Positions 38,415 to 47,046 of a stretch of 64,000 nt of DNA are shown piece after piece. Position numbers and translations under genes: made by a program. The stretch's first letter is position 1; every line of letters starts with the position of its first letter. The notes below the pieces were generated by a model. The model had not been told where the DNA came from, searched no databases, and saw only the letters and a list, made by a program, of their open reading frames with translations. The stretch is from NCBI RefSeq assembly GCF_900128925.1, contig NZ_FQUJ01000007.1, forward strand, positions 91,984-155,983, given 5' to 3'. This DNA comes from Modicisalibacter ilicicola DSM 19980. Lineage in GTDB: Bacteria; Pseudomonadota; Gammaproteobacteria; Pseudomonadales; Halomonadaceae.

Positions 38415-39602
38415 TCAGGCGTCGGCGGTCAGGGTCCAGGGGTTGTCGGTCAGCGGCACCCCTCCGTTCTCGGTCACGCGCACGGTGTCGCTGCAACCGA
38501 TGCCCCACGCCCCCGGGATGCGCAGGCAAAGCGGCAGGTGAAAGACCATATTCTCCTCGAATCGGCGCTGCTGCCCCCGGGCGATGAATCCCGAACCCTC
38601 GACCCAGGAGGGTGGAAACTGGGCGCCCACCGCATACCCGAACACCCCCGAGTGAAACACCTCCGCGGCCAGCGGTGCCAGGGCCTGTTCGGCGACCCGG
38701 GCAGCGGCGTCAAAATCCTTGTCCGGGCGCATTTCTCCGAGCATGGCATCGAAGATGCGGCGACAGGTATCGAACACCTCCTGCATGCGCGGCGTGGGCT
38801 TGCCGGCCACCACGGTGCGCATCATCGGTGCGGTATAGCGTTGCCAGGCGGAGCCGAATTCGAGAAACACCGGCTCGCCCTCGGCGATCGGCCGGCGCTG
38901 ATGGTTGAGATGAATCACGGCACTGCGCGCCCCGGCGACCACGATCGGCTGCATGCTCATGAATTCGCTGCCGGCGCCGTGCAGTGCCTGCGCGCCGATG
39001 CCGGCGATCTCGCTGTCGGTGATCCCGGCCCGCACGGCCTTGGCCGAGGCCTCGATGCCCAGCCCGGTGATCCGGGCACTTTCGGCCAGGCAGTCGAGCT
39101 CCGCCGCGGATTTGACGATGCGCACCCCCTGGAGGATGCCGGCGGCGTCGACGAAGCGATGCTTGGGCAGGCGCGACGCCAAGCCGCTCATGACGCCATG
39201 ACGCAGTGAGCCATGCCAGGCGTCCACCCCGACGGTGGCACCCATGTCCTGCAAGGCATCCGTCAGCGGATCGAGAATCTCGTCGACATTCTCCCAACGA
39301 TACCCCCGGATGTCCTCGACATGCGTACAGGCCACCGCTGGGCCGGTTTCGATGGAAGGCACCTGAAGCACCAGATGACGCTCGGAGAACACCAGGGCCG
39401 TATGCACCGAGACCTCGAAGGTGCTGTAGCCGGTGAGATAGAAGATATCGGCCGGCGACGTGAGCAGCAGTGCATCCAGCCCCCTGGCCTGCATGGCCGC
39501 GAGCACGGCGTTGCGCCGGCGCTGGAATTCTGCCTCGGGAAAAGGGCATTCCGCACCGGCCATGTGCTGGCGAAGCGTGAGTCGATAGTCGTTGTGGTCC
39601 AT
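38415..39602 (-). CDS. M24 (creatinase/ectoine hydrolase-like) hydrolase without metal ligands
   Basis: 395 residues with the pita-bread M24 layout: an N-terminal creatinase domain (about 25-165) and a C-terminal catalytic domain. All five metal-ligand positions of canonical aminopeptidase P appear replaced: E248 and A258 where two Asp are expected, F321 in the HGxGH region, H355 in place of the first Glu and S371 in place of the last. A metal-free active site of this sort is a feature of ectoine-hydrolase (DoeA/EutD) type enzymes, so it may hydrolyse a cyclic amidine or amide. No doeB, doeC or doeD gene is adjacent, so the substrate is open. The start is the ATG at 39602 after AGAGGA. Confidence 0.72.
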   Translation of the reverse strand: MDHNDYRLTLRQHMAGAECPFPEAEFQRRRNAVLAAMQARGLDALLLTSPADIFYLTGYSTFEVSVHTALVFSERHLVLQVPSIETGPAVACTHVEDIRGYRWENVDEILDPLTDALQDMGATVGVDAWHGSLRHGVMSGLASRLPKHRFVDAAGILQGVRIVKSAAELDCLAESARITGLGIEASAKAVRAGITDSEIAGIGAQALHGAGSEFMSMQPIVVAGARSAVIHLNHQRRPIAEGEPVFLEFGSAWQRYTAPMMRTVVAGKPTPRMQEVFDTCRRIFDAMLGEMRPDKDFDAAARVAEQALAPLAAEVFHSGVFGYAVGAQFPPSWVEGSGFIARGQQRRFEENMVFHLPLCLRIPGAWGIGCSDTVRVTENGGVPLTDNPWTLTADA

Positions 39603-39671
39603 TTCGCATCCTCTCCAGGCGTCCATGGGCAAGCATCGGCCTTACTGTAGCGGCTGGGCGTTGCCGCGCAC

Positions 39672-39707
39672 AAAAAAACCGACCGCCCAGGACGAAGGCG
39701 GTCGGTT
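39672..39707 (-). terminator. intrinsic terminator of the coiled-coil protein gene
   Basis: On the minus strand, AACCGACCGCC and GGCGGTCGGTT make an 11-bp stem with a 9-nt loop, followed by a run of T residues. It lies 36 bp after the stop of the coiled-coil gene. Confidence 0.9.
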
Positions 39708-39742
39708 GCATTGCTGGCCGGGAGTGGCCGACTCCGATGGGG

Positions 39743-41326
39743 TCAACCGGCCTCTTGCTGGGACTGCTCTTCGGCGGATTGCCCCTCCTTCTGCTGCTCC
39801 TCCTTGCCCTGCTGCTGCCCTTGTGACTGCTCGGGCTGCTCTTCCTGGCCTTGTTGCTGTGACTGCTTCCGGGAGTCCTGACCGGCGTCCTGCTTGCCAC
39901 CTTGGCCTTGGCCGCCCTGCTGGTCGTCCTGCTTGCCACCTTGGCCTTGGCCGCTCTGCTGGTCGTCCTGCTTGCCACCTTGGCCTTGGCCGCCCTGCTG
40001 GTCGTCTTGCTGACCGTTGCCCTGGGCCTTTTGCTGAGCCGACTCGACACTCTGAGACAGTTCGGCCAAAGAAGCTTGCATCTGCTCGATGCGCGACAGT
40101 TGCTGCCGCACGTTGGCGATCAGGTCCTGCAACTCGTTCAACCGCTGGGTGCGGGTCTGGACCTGGGACTGCAGCTCATCAAGACGCGACTGGGCGGCTT
40201 CGACGTTCGAGGTCAGGGTTTCCTGACGCTTCTGGGCCTCGGACAGCGACTGCTGGACCTGCTGCAGGTTTTCCTTGGCGGTGGCGCTCTGCCCCTCGAG
40301 ATCGGCAAGCTCCGACTCACGCTCGTCGACCTGCTCGCTCAGGCTCTCGAGCCGCTCGGTACGGTTGCCGATCTTTTCCTCGAGCTCGGCACGGCGGCCT
40401 TCCGCCTCGGCGATCTGCTCCTGGACCGTCTGTAGTTCCGACCGGGCGGAAGTCAGCTCCTCCTGGGCCGACTGACGCTGCTGATTGAGGTCGTCGAGCT
40501 TGGCCTGCGCCTGATCGACCTGCCCCTGCAGCGATTCAAGCTGGGTATTGGTCTGCTGAAGCTGCTGCTCCTTCTGGGCAGCCTGCTGTTCGGCCTGGTC
40601 GACATTCGACTGTACCTGGGAGAGCCGCTGCTGCGCCTCGCTGATCTCACCCTCCAGCGACTGCCGTTCGCTCTCGGCCTCCTCGACATTGGCATAGGCC
40701 TGTTCGAACTCTTCGTTCCTTTCACGCAGGGCGTCGTTGTTGCTTTCCAGGGTGGCGATCCTGTCCTCGAACGCCTGGCGCAGGTTGTTCCACTCCTCTT
40801 TCTGGCTACTGGCGTTGGAGGCGATGAAGATGGCGATGATCACGGCGAGCACGGCGACGATGACGACGGCGCGCACCCGGTTGTCCTTGAAGGGGCTGCC
40901 GTTGCTGCCGGATCCCCCCTTGCCACTGCCCGAGCCGCCCCCGGCCCCACCCGTGGAGCTGCCCGAGCCGCTGGAGCCTCTGTCTGTGGCAGCCGCCATC
41001 TTCTCGGTAGCCGAGCCGGTACTGCCCGGTGTGCCGGAGCCTTTCTCTGAACCGGAGCCCGCATTGCCCGATGTGGTGGAGCCCTTCTCTGAACCGGAGC
41101 CCGCAGTACCCGATGTGCTGGAGCCTTTCTCTGAACTGGGGCTCGGTGTGCTGGAACCTTTCTCGGTAGTGGAACCGCCACTGCTCGATGTGCTGGCGCT
41201 TTTCCCTGCTTCGGTCTTGCCGGAGCCGGCGTCAGCCTTGGATCCCTGGACGTCCTTTTCAGGCTCCTTGGTGGTCTTTCCAGGCTTGTCCGTGTTGTTG
41301 CCACTCTTGTTCGACGAGTCTGCCAT
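39743..41326 (-). CDS. single-pass membrane protein with Ser/Gly repeats, long coiled coil and Gln/Gly repeats
   Basis: 527 residues, not recognised as a named family. Residues 1-145 are low-complexity Lys/Ser/Thr/Gly with three copies of a 14-residue unit SEKGSxTxGxxGSx (65-106). Residues 151-170 form one membrane helix (VRAVVIVAVLAVIIAIFIAS) preceded by Lys/Arg, which predicts N-in, C-out. Residues 175-435 are an uninterrupted heptad-rich coiled coil full of Gln, Glu and Leu. Residues 440-478 hold three copies of the 13-mer QDDQQGGQGQGGK, and the tail is Gln/Glu-rich. A GGGAGA box precedes the ATG. It has its own terminator and is probably monocistronic. It may form a long periplasmic rod or scaffold; no function is assigned. 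Confidence 0.8.
   Translation of the reverse strand: MADSSNKSGNNTDKPGKTTKEPEKDVQGSKADAGSGKTEAGKSASTSSSGGSTTEKGSSTPSPSSEKGSSTSGTAGSGSEKGSTTSGNAGSGSEKGSGTPGSTGSATEKMAAATDRGSSGSGSSTGGAGGGSGSGKGGSGSNGSPFKDNRVRAVVIVAVLAVIIAIFIASNASSQKEEWNNLRQAFEDRIATLESNNDALRERNEEFEQAYANVEEAESERQSLEGEISEAQQRLSQVQSNVDQAEQQAAQKEQQLQQTNTQLESLQGQVDQAQAKLDDLNQQRQSAQEELTSARSELQTVQEQIAEAEGRRAELEEKIGNRTERLESLSEQVDERESELADLEGQSATAKENLQQVQQSLSEAQKRQETLTSNVEAAQSRLDELQSQVQTRTQRLNELQDLIANVRQQLSRIEQMQASLAELSQSVESAQQKAQGNGQQDDQQGGQGQGGKQDDQQSGQGQGGKQDDQQGGQGQGGKQDAGQDSRKQSQQQGQEEQPEQSQGQQQGKEEQQKEGQSAEEQSQQEAG
39893..40009. repeat. three tandem 39-bp coding repeats
   Basis: Three near-identical direct repeats encode QDDQQGGQGQGGK three times (the middle copy has Ser for Gly). 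Near-identity at the DNA level points to recent expansion and possible copy-number variation between strains. Confidence 0.88.
41009..41134. repeat. three tandem 42-bp degenerate coding repeats
   Basis: Three 14-codon units of the form SEKGSxTxGxxGSx lie in the N-terminal low-complexity region of the coiled-coil protein, with a partial fourth unit (TEKGSSTP) before them. Confidence 0.75.
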
Positions 41327-41547
41327 GTGTCGCTTCTCCCTTGTTCTATGGCGTACTGGGGTCTGGCTGCAAAATGGCGAGCGCAGGCACTTCGCAGACA
41401 GGACCCGACTACAAGCATAGTTGCCTTACCGAGCATACAGTGAACGCCTTTCTTGCGCTCGGCTACCGGGTGTGATTTCACTCATCGCCCCATCATGCTC
41501 GTTCTGACACCCTATCATGCAAGCAGGAGTGGAGGCGGCATGACGTG

Positions 41548-42513
41548 CTACAGCCAGCCGGCCTTGCGGAATCGGTAGTAGAGCCCCCCGCAGGCCGCCC
41601 CCATCATGCCCAGCGCCACGGGGTAGCCAAGACGCCAATCGAGTTCCGGCATGTGCTCGAAGTTCATGCCCCAGATGCCGGCGAGCACCGTGGCCACGGC
41701 GAAGATGGCAGCCCAGGCCGCCAATGCCTTGTGTACCTCACCCTCGTCGATGGCCACGATCGACAAATTGACCTGGATGGCGGTGATGATGGTTTCCCGA
41801 ATGGTATCCACCGACATCTCGATACGGTGAAGGTGATCGTAGACGTCGCGGAAGTACTCCTGGGTATTGGCACACAATGCCGGAACGCGTCCGCCGAAGA
41901 GATGCACCGTGGCCTCGGCAAGCGGTGTCACGGCGTGTTTCACAATCATTGCCTTGCGCTTGAGCTGATAGAGCCGCTCGATGTTGGAGCGGGCGGCTTC
42001 CTTGACGAAGATCTGCTCCTCGACGACTTCCAGCTCGGCCTCCAGGGCATCGATGACCGGAAAGTAACGATCGACGATGGCATCCATCAGGGCATAGAGC
42101 ACGAAGGAGGGGCCCTGCTTGAGCAGGTGCGGCTCCCGTTCGCAGCGCGCACGCACGTCGTGGAATCCTTGTCGGGTGTGATTGCGTACGGAGAGGACGT
42201 AGTCCGGGCCCGCGAAGACCGCCACCTCGCCCTCGCAGATTTCATCGCCCTTCACCTCGAGAAGGCGCATGAAGGCGAAGAGCGCGGCACCGTACTCCTC
42301 CACCTTGGGTCGTTGCTGGCCGTGCAGGGCATCCTCGACGGCCAGCTCGTGCAGGGAAAAGACCTCGCGGAAGCTCTCGAACTCCTCGGGCTCGGGATCA
42401 CACAGCGCCACCCACACGAAGCAGTCGGGCTGATTCACGTAGTCGGCGATGTCGGTCGTCTTGATGTCACCCAGCTTGCGGCCTTCCTGGTAAGCCACGC
42501 AGTTGACGATCAT
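41548..42513 (-). CDS. corA: CorA-family divalent cation channel
   Basis: A Mg2+/Co2+/Ni2+ channel family protein of 321 residues: a large cytoplasmic alpha/beta funnel, a long helix and two C-terminal membrane helices, with the signature GMN at the end of the first (LAGIWGMNFEHMPEL). The start is the ATG at 42513, 10 nt after AAGGAG; an ATG 9 nt upstream is too near that site. The 221 bp downstream, up to the coiled-coil gene, contain that gene's promoter and no other feature I can support. Confidence 0.93.
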   Translation of the reverse strand: MIVNCVAYQEGRKLGDIKTTDIADYVNQPDCFVWVALCDPEPEEFESFREVFSLHELAVEDALHGQQRPKVEEYGAALFAFMRLLEVKGDEICEGEVAVFAGPDYVLSVRNHTRQGFHDVRARCEREPHLLKQGPSFVLYALMDAIVDRYFPVIDALEAELEVVEEQIFVKEAARSNIERLYQLKRKAMIVKHAVTPLAEATVHLFGGRVPALCANTQEYFRDVYDHLHRIEMSVDTIRETIITAIQVNLSIVAIDEGEVHKALAAWAAIFAVATVLAGIWGMNFEHMPELDWRLGYPVALGMMGAACGGLYYRFRKAGWL

Positions 42514-42595
42514 GGCTGCCATTCTCCTTTGCGATGCGTGCACTCGTCATTGTGGCCGATGCAGCGGAAAAGGTAGAAGGCGTGGCGAAATGAGG

Positions 42596-44329
42596 CTAGG
42601 TCTGGCTGGGCTCGACCTCGGTCCTGACGCGGCTGTCCAGGAACACCTGGAAGTCCTCGGGCGAGAGTGCCTTGCTGCACAGGTAGCCCTGGTACTGCTG
42701 GCCTTTCAGATCGCGGACGAACGCCAGCTGCTCCAGGGTCTCGACCCCCTCGGCGACGATCTCCAGGTTGAGACTGTGCGCCATGGCGACCACGGCCCTG
42801 AAGATGGCAGCATCCTGGACGTCGGTCATCACCCCGGAGGTGAAGGAGCGATCGATCTTGAGGCGGTCGATCGGGAAGCGCTTGAGCTGGGCCAGGTTGG
42901 AGTAGCCGGTGCCGAAGTCGTCGATGGAAAGCGCGATGCCCAGCTCGCGAAGGCGCCGCAGGATCATCGAGGCCCGATCGGGGTTCTGCATGATGGCGCT
43001 TTCCGTGAGCTCCAGCTCGAGATACTCCGGAGGAAACTGCGTCTCCTCCAGCACACGCTTGACCACCTGAACGAAGTTCTTGTTGTTGAGCTGAATGGCG
43101 GACAGGTTGACGGCCATCATCAGCAAGGGGTAGCCCTGCGCCTGCCAGGCCTGGGACTGGCGGCAGGCGGTCCTCAACACCCATTCGCCGATCGGCAGGA
43201 TCAGTCCCGTGTCCTCGGCAATGGGAATGATCTCGTCCGGTGGCACGTTGCCCAGCTCCTCGTCGTACCATCGCAACAAGGCCTCTACCCCGACGATATC
43301 GCCGCTGAACACGCTGACCTTGGGCTGGTAGAACAGGGACAGCCCATCGCTTTCGATGGCCGCCCGCAAGCGGTTTTCCAGGCGCGAGCATTTGGCCGCG
43401 GCAAGCGTCATGCCGGGTTCGAAGAACTGGACATTGTTGCGCCCCGACTCCTTGGCGTGGTTCATGGCAGCATCGGCGTGGGTCATCAGGGCGTGCTTGT
43501 CCTCACCATGGGCCGGGTAGAGGCTGATGCCGATGCTGGTCGTGATGCGCACGACGTTGTCGCCGATCTGGAAGCCCTTGCTCAACGAGCTGGCGATGCG
43601 CTGGGCGACTTTCACGCTCTCGATGCGCCCGGTGTTCTCCTCGGTCACGATCATGAACTCGTCACCACCGACCCGAGCGACCATGTCGGTTTCCCGTATC
43701 GCCACCTGCAGCCGTGCGGCAACCTTCTTGATCAGCTCGTCGCCGACATGATGCCCCAACGAATCGTTGATCGCCTTGAAACGATCCAGATCGACGCAGA
43801 AGACGGCGAATTCACGTTGGGTCTTGCGGGCATTGGACTTTACCAACAGCCCCTCGAGTCGCTCCTCGAGCAACAGCCGGTTGGGCAGCTTGGTCAACTG
43901 GTCCCGGGAAACCATCGATTTCAACTCCCTGTTGGCCTTTTTCAGGGAGGTGGCAAGGTGCCCGTTGCGAGAAGCGAAGTGGGCATCGTAGATCGTCATC
44001 AGCAGCGTGGTCAGCACGAGCCCGATGGCCAGCAGGGCGATCATCAGGGCCAGACGCTCCGGCGACAAGGAACCAGACGCCAGGGCCAGGTCCTGCTCGG
44101 GCAGGTTCAGCGTGATCGCGGCATGATACAGACCGGCGATCGACACGCCGATGATCAGGGCGCTCAGCACCGTGAAGAAGGCACCGCCGATCAGCCAGAC
44201 CGGCTTGACGAGCCCCTGACCGAAACGCACGCGTCCCGCCAGATAAAGGCCGACCAGTGACGCCGCGATGGCGATGCCATAGGAGAGAGTGACCAGCATG
44301 GGGTTGTAGCCAACAGGAATGGCGGTCAT
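42596..44329 (-). CDS. membrane GGDEF-EAL cyclic-di-GMP protein with half-MHYT-like N terminus
   Basis: 577 residues. Residues 10-115 hold three membrane segments that resemble one MHYT repeat (IGVSIAGLYHAAI where MHYT-G is usual). The GGDEF domain has an intact active site (VGGDEF, 221-225) and a canonical inhibitory site R212xxD215 five residues before it. The EAL domain is intact too: E349 in VEALLRW, NLSAIQL, ELTESA, DDFGTGYS and EGVET. It could synthesise or degrade cyclic-di-GMP. Direction and signal are unknown. It is monocistronic and divergent from yihY. Confidence 0.92.
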   Translation of the reverse strand: MTAIPVGYNPMLVTLSYGIAIAASLVGLYLAGRVRFGQGLVKPVWLIGGAFFTVLSALIIGVSIAGLYHAAITLNLPEQDLALASGSLSPERLALMIALLAIGLVLTTLLMTIYDAHFASRNGHLATSLKKANRELKSMVSRDQLTKLPNRLLLEERLEGLLVKSNARKTQREFAVFCVDLDRFKAINDSLGHHVGDELIKKVAARLQVAIRETDMVARVGGDEFMIVTEENTGRIESVKVAQRIASSLSKGFQIGDNVVRITTSIGISLYPAHGEDKHALMTHADAAMNHAKESGRNNVQFFEPGMTLAAAKCSRLENRLRAAIESDGLSLFYQPKVSVFSGDIVGVEALLRWYDEELGNVPPDEIIPIAEDTGLILPIGEWVLRTACRQSQAWQAQGYPLLMMAVNLSAIQLNNKNFVQVVKRVLEETQFPPEYLELELTESAIMQNPDRASMILRRLRELGIALSIDDFGTGYSNLAQLKRFPIDRLKIDRSFTSGVMTDVQDAAIFRAVVAMAHSLNLEIVAEGVETLEQLAFVRDLKGQQYQGYLCSKALSPEDFQVFLDSRVRTEVEPSQT

Positions 44330-44545
44330 TGCAGTGTACCGATATAAGGGGCTGTGACAGTTCCATCTGTCTTGTAATGTGCTTGCGCTCCGTACACCTA
44401 TAACGACCGCCCCGCGACAGAACTTTAATGCACGAACAAAGTTTTTCTGCTCTGCGGTCCCTTGGGATTGGGTGGGTGCCTTGGGTAGTGGCTATGCTTA
44501 TCTGGGCGCCAGGCACACGAGAAAGCGACACCATCAGGGAGGCAC

Positions 44546-45442
44546 ATGGGTAGACGAGAACGAGGGCTGGAGCACTTGAAGGTGTTGCTCCCCCAGCTCT
44601 ATCGCTTTTCCTTTCGCGTGCTCGACGCCTTCTTCAAGAACCGCGGCCTGCTGCTCGCCGGGGGTGTCGGCTACAACGTGCTGCTCTCTACCATTCCGTT
44701 GTTTGCCGTCATGAGCGTTCTATTGACCCATATCGTCGATGAACAGCGCCTGCTGGGCATCATCACCATACAAGCGGGGCACCTGGCGCCGGCCCACGCC
44801 GATATCTTGCTCGATGCGGTGCGCACCTTGCTCGACTCGCGGGATGTGGTGGGTATCGTGGGTACGTTGATCCTGCTTTTTTTCAGCTCGTTCGCCTTTC
44901 GCATGATCGAGGATTCGATTTCCCTGATCTTTCACCAGCCGAACCTATCGACGAAACGCCGCTTCTGGGTCTCGGCCCTGCTCCCCTATGCCTTCATGCT
45001 GATGCTGGGCGCTGGACTGCTGGCACTCACCCTGATGGTGGCGATCGGCAATGCCTTCAACGAACTGATTCTCCTGTTCTTCGGTTTCGAACTGCACTCC
45101 GCGCTGGTGTCCAAGTTGATACTCAACCTGTTCAGCTTCGTCGGCATGTTCGGTCTGTTCAGCGCCATCTACAAGATCATGCCCGTGGTCCGCATAGCCC
45201 CCAAGCGCGCCCTCATCGGAGGTTTCGTTGCCGCCCTGCTCTGGGAAATCACCCGGTTCATCCTGGTCTACTACTTCGCCAACATCTCCTTCGTCAACGC
45301 GGTTTACGGCTCCTTGGCGACCATCATCGTCGTCCTGCTGAGTCTAGAGATAGGCGCGGTCATCCTGTTGTTGGGCGCCCAGGTCATCGCCGAGCTCGAG
45401 CGCAGCGCACGCGCCAGGGTGCCCTGGCACACCGCACCGTAG
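44546..45442 (+). CDS. yihY: YihY/BrkB family inner-membrane protein
   Basis: 298 residues with six hydrophobic segments and the family landmarks LLAGGVGYNVLLSTIPLFAVM near the start and SLEIGAVILLLGAQ near the end. The family was once annotated as RNase BN by mistake; its true role is unknown. A GGGAGG box lies 4-5 nt before the ATG. It converges on the DUF6064 gene with a 15-bp gap. Confidence 0.88.
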   Translation: MGRRERGLEHLKVLLPQLYRFSFRVLDAFFKNRGLLLAGGVGYNVLLSTIPLFAVMSVLLTHIVDEQRLLGIITIQAGHLAPAHADILLDAVRTLLDSRDVVGIVGTLILLFFSSFAFRMIEDSISLIFHQPNLSTKRRFWVSALLPYAFMLMLGAGLLALTLMVAIGNAFNELILLFFGFELHSALVSKLILNLFSFVGMFGLFSAIYKIMPVVRIAPKRALIGGFVAALLWEITRFILVYYFANISFVNAVYGSLATIIVVLLSLEIGAVILLLGAQVIAELERSARARVPWHTAP

Positions 45443-45457
45443 CGCGGCACGGGGGTG

Positions 45458-46096
45458 TCAGGTCCGGCGATTCCTCGCTACGACCAGCCCCAGCCCGAGC
45501 AGGCTCGCGACCGGCAGTATCGCATCCTGGGGCAGGCCCGAACGCCAGGCCAGGACACCGCCAACGACGCCCCAGAGCACGGGGATGACCAGCAGATGAT
45601 AAGGCGTTCGGCCTTGCACGAGCAGCAGCGCCCCCATCGTGAAGAGCATGGTGGGCCCCGGCGCCATGGCGAACAGACGCAGACTCTGCCAATCGTGACC
45701 AAGCAGCCAATCCACCAGTGGATACCCCACCAGCGCGTATAACAGTAGCGCCTGACCGATCCAGCCGACGCCAGCCGATCGCCAACGGTAACGCAGCTCC
45801 CTTCGTAAAACGGCCCAGGCGAACAGCAGCGCCTGCCCCAGAAAGGCGACGCCATACCACGGCGCGGCAAAGTTGAATGGTGCAAAGTGCCACCAGTGAA
45901 AGGCAATGCCTACCCAGGCCCAGGCGGCGGCCAGCAGGGCACTGAGTGCTCGGGCGCTGGCACGCTGGCCTGGCCGATAGGCCACCAGAATAAGGGCCGC
46001 CAGGGCCAGAACCTGGAAGGTCACCGCCACCGGCCAGGCCGTGCGGTTGAACTCGGCGAACAGCGCGAACAGCACTTCGGTGGAATAAGGCAGCAT
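45458..46096 (-). CDS. DUF6064-type integral membrane protein
   Basis: 212 residues with six or seven hydrophobic helices and many Trp residues. The opening MLPYSTEVLFALFAEFNRTAWP and the WHFAPFN segment match the DUF6064 pattern. The start is the ATG at 46096; a longer frame to 46591 lies within the aldo-keto reductase gene and has shadow composition. It begins 20 bp after the aldo-keto reductase stop, so the two are probably co-transcribed. It could be the membrane partner of that exported enzyme, but this is only inferred from position. Confidence 0.75.
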   Translation of the reverse strand: MLPYSTEVLFALFAEFNRTAWPVAVTFQVLALAALILVAYRPGQRASARALSALLAAAWAWVGIAFHWWHFAPFNFAAPWYGVAFLGQALLFAWAVLRRELRYRWRSAGVGWIGQALLLYALVGYPLVDWLLGHDWQSLRLFAMAPGPTMLFTMGALLLVQGRTPYHLLVIPVLWGVVGGVLAWRSGLPQDAILPVASLLGLGLVVARNRRT

Positions 46097-46116
46097 GGCG
46101 GCAAGCTCGAGCGGGA

Positions 46117-47046
46117 CTAGAGACCTTCGACGTAGCGCACCATCCGTTCGCGCATCGCGGGATCGGGCAAGCGGCCATAGAGGGCGCCCATGTTCTCGTG
46201 CATGTGCTCGACCTGGGACGTGGCGGGGATGGTACAGGTCACCTCGGGTCGCGAAACGATGAACTTGAGCAGAAACTGCGGCCAGTTCGCGCAGTCGATC
46301 TCCCCGGTCCAGCCAGGCAACGGCTGACCCTGGAAACGCCGGATCAGGCGCTTCTGGCGAAAGGGACGGTTGGCGATCACCGCGATGCCTCGCTCGGCGG
46401 CCAGCGGCAACAGACGAGCCTCCGCTTCGCGGTCGAGAATGTTGTAGGTCAGCTGCACGAAGTCGATAGGCTCGTGGCGCATGATGGCCTCCAGTTCCTC
46501 GTGGCGTCGGCCGTGGGAGGTGGTCACCCCGATGTAGCGCACGCGACCACGCTCCTTCTCGTCGCGCAGGGTGCGCAGGTGCGTGCGCCATTCGACCAGG
46601 TTGTGCACCTGCATCAACTCGAAGTTGTTCACTCCCCAGAGCTTGCGTGAAGTGGCCATCTGCTCCCGGCCGCCGCCGCCCAGCCGCGTCCAGACCTTGG
46701 TGGCCGCGAACATGTCCTCGGGCTCGTCGAGCCGTTCCAGGCAGTGGCCGACCACCTCCTCGGCGGTGCCATACATCGGCGAGGAGTCGATGATTCGACC
46801 ACCACGGCGGAAGAACACGCTGAGTATCTCGGCACGCTGGTTACGCAGACTCTCGAGTTCCCCGACATTGAAGGTGATCCAGGTACCCATGCCGATCACC
46901 GGCAACTGCTCGCCACTGGCGGGTATGGGCTTCGTATGGGGTGACGCTCCCCAGGCCGGCGAGATACCCAGGGCCGCAGCGCCGCCGACACAGGCCAGGG
47001 CACCGAGAAAGGCGCGCCGGCTCAAGACCGCGTGACTTCGGCTCAC
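46117..47046 (-). CDS. Tat-exported aldo/keto reductase
   Basis: 309 residues beginning with a twin-arginine signal (SRRAFLGALACVGGAAALG), so it should fold with its cofactor in the cytoplasm and be exported. The reductase domain has the full catalytic tetrad: D87, Y92 (SSPMYG), K117 (ATKVW) and H148 (MQVHN). The start is a GTG at 47046 overlapping the TerB stop as GTGA, which indicates coupled translation. Aldo/keto reductases normally act in the cytoplasm with NADPH, so an exported one needs a periplasmic reductant or tightly held cofactor. Substrate unknown. Confidence 0.84.
   Translation of the reverse strand: MSRSHAVLSRRAFLGALACVGGAAALGISPAWGASPHTKPIPASGEQLPVIGMGTWITFNVGELESLRNQRAEILSVFFRRGGRIIDSSPMYGTAEEVVGHCLERLDEPEDMFAATKVWTRLGGGGREQMATSRKLWGVNNFELMQVHNLVEWRTHLRTLRDEKERGRVRYIGVTTSHGRRHEELEAIMRHEPIDFVQLTYNILDREAEARLLPLAAERGIAVIANRPFRQKRLIRRFQGQPLPGWTGEIDCANWPQFLLKFIVSRPEVTCTIPATSQVEHMHENMGALYGRLPDPAMRERMVRYVEGL

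Noticed and set aside
39743-41326. Coiled-coil protein as a phage tail fibre or tape-measure gene
   Set aside because: There are no neighbouring phage structural, integrase or lysis genes; it has a membrane helix and its own terminator among housekeeping genes.
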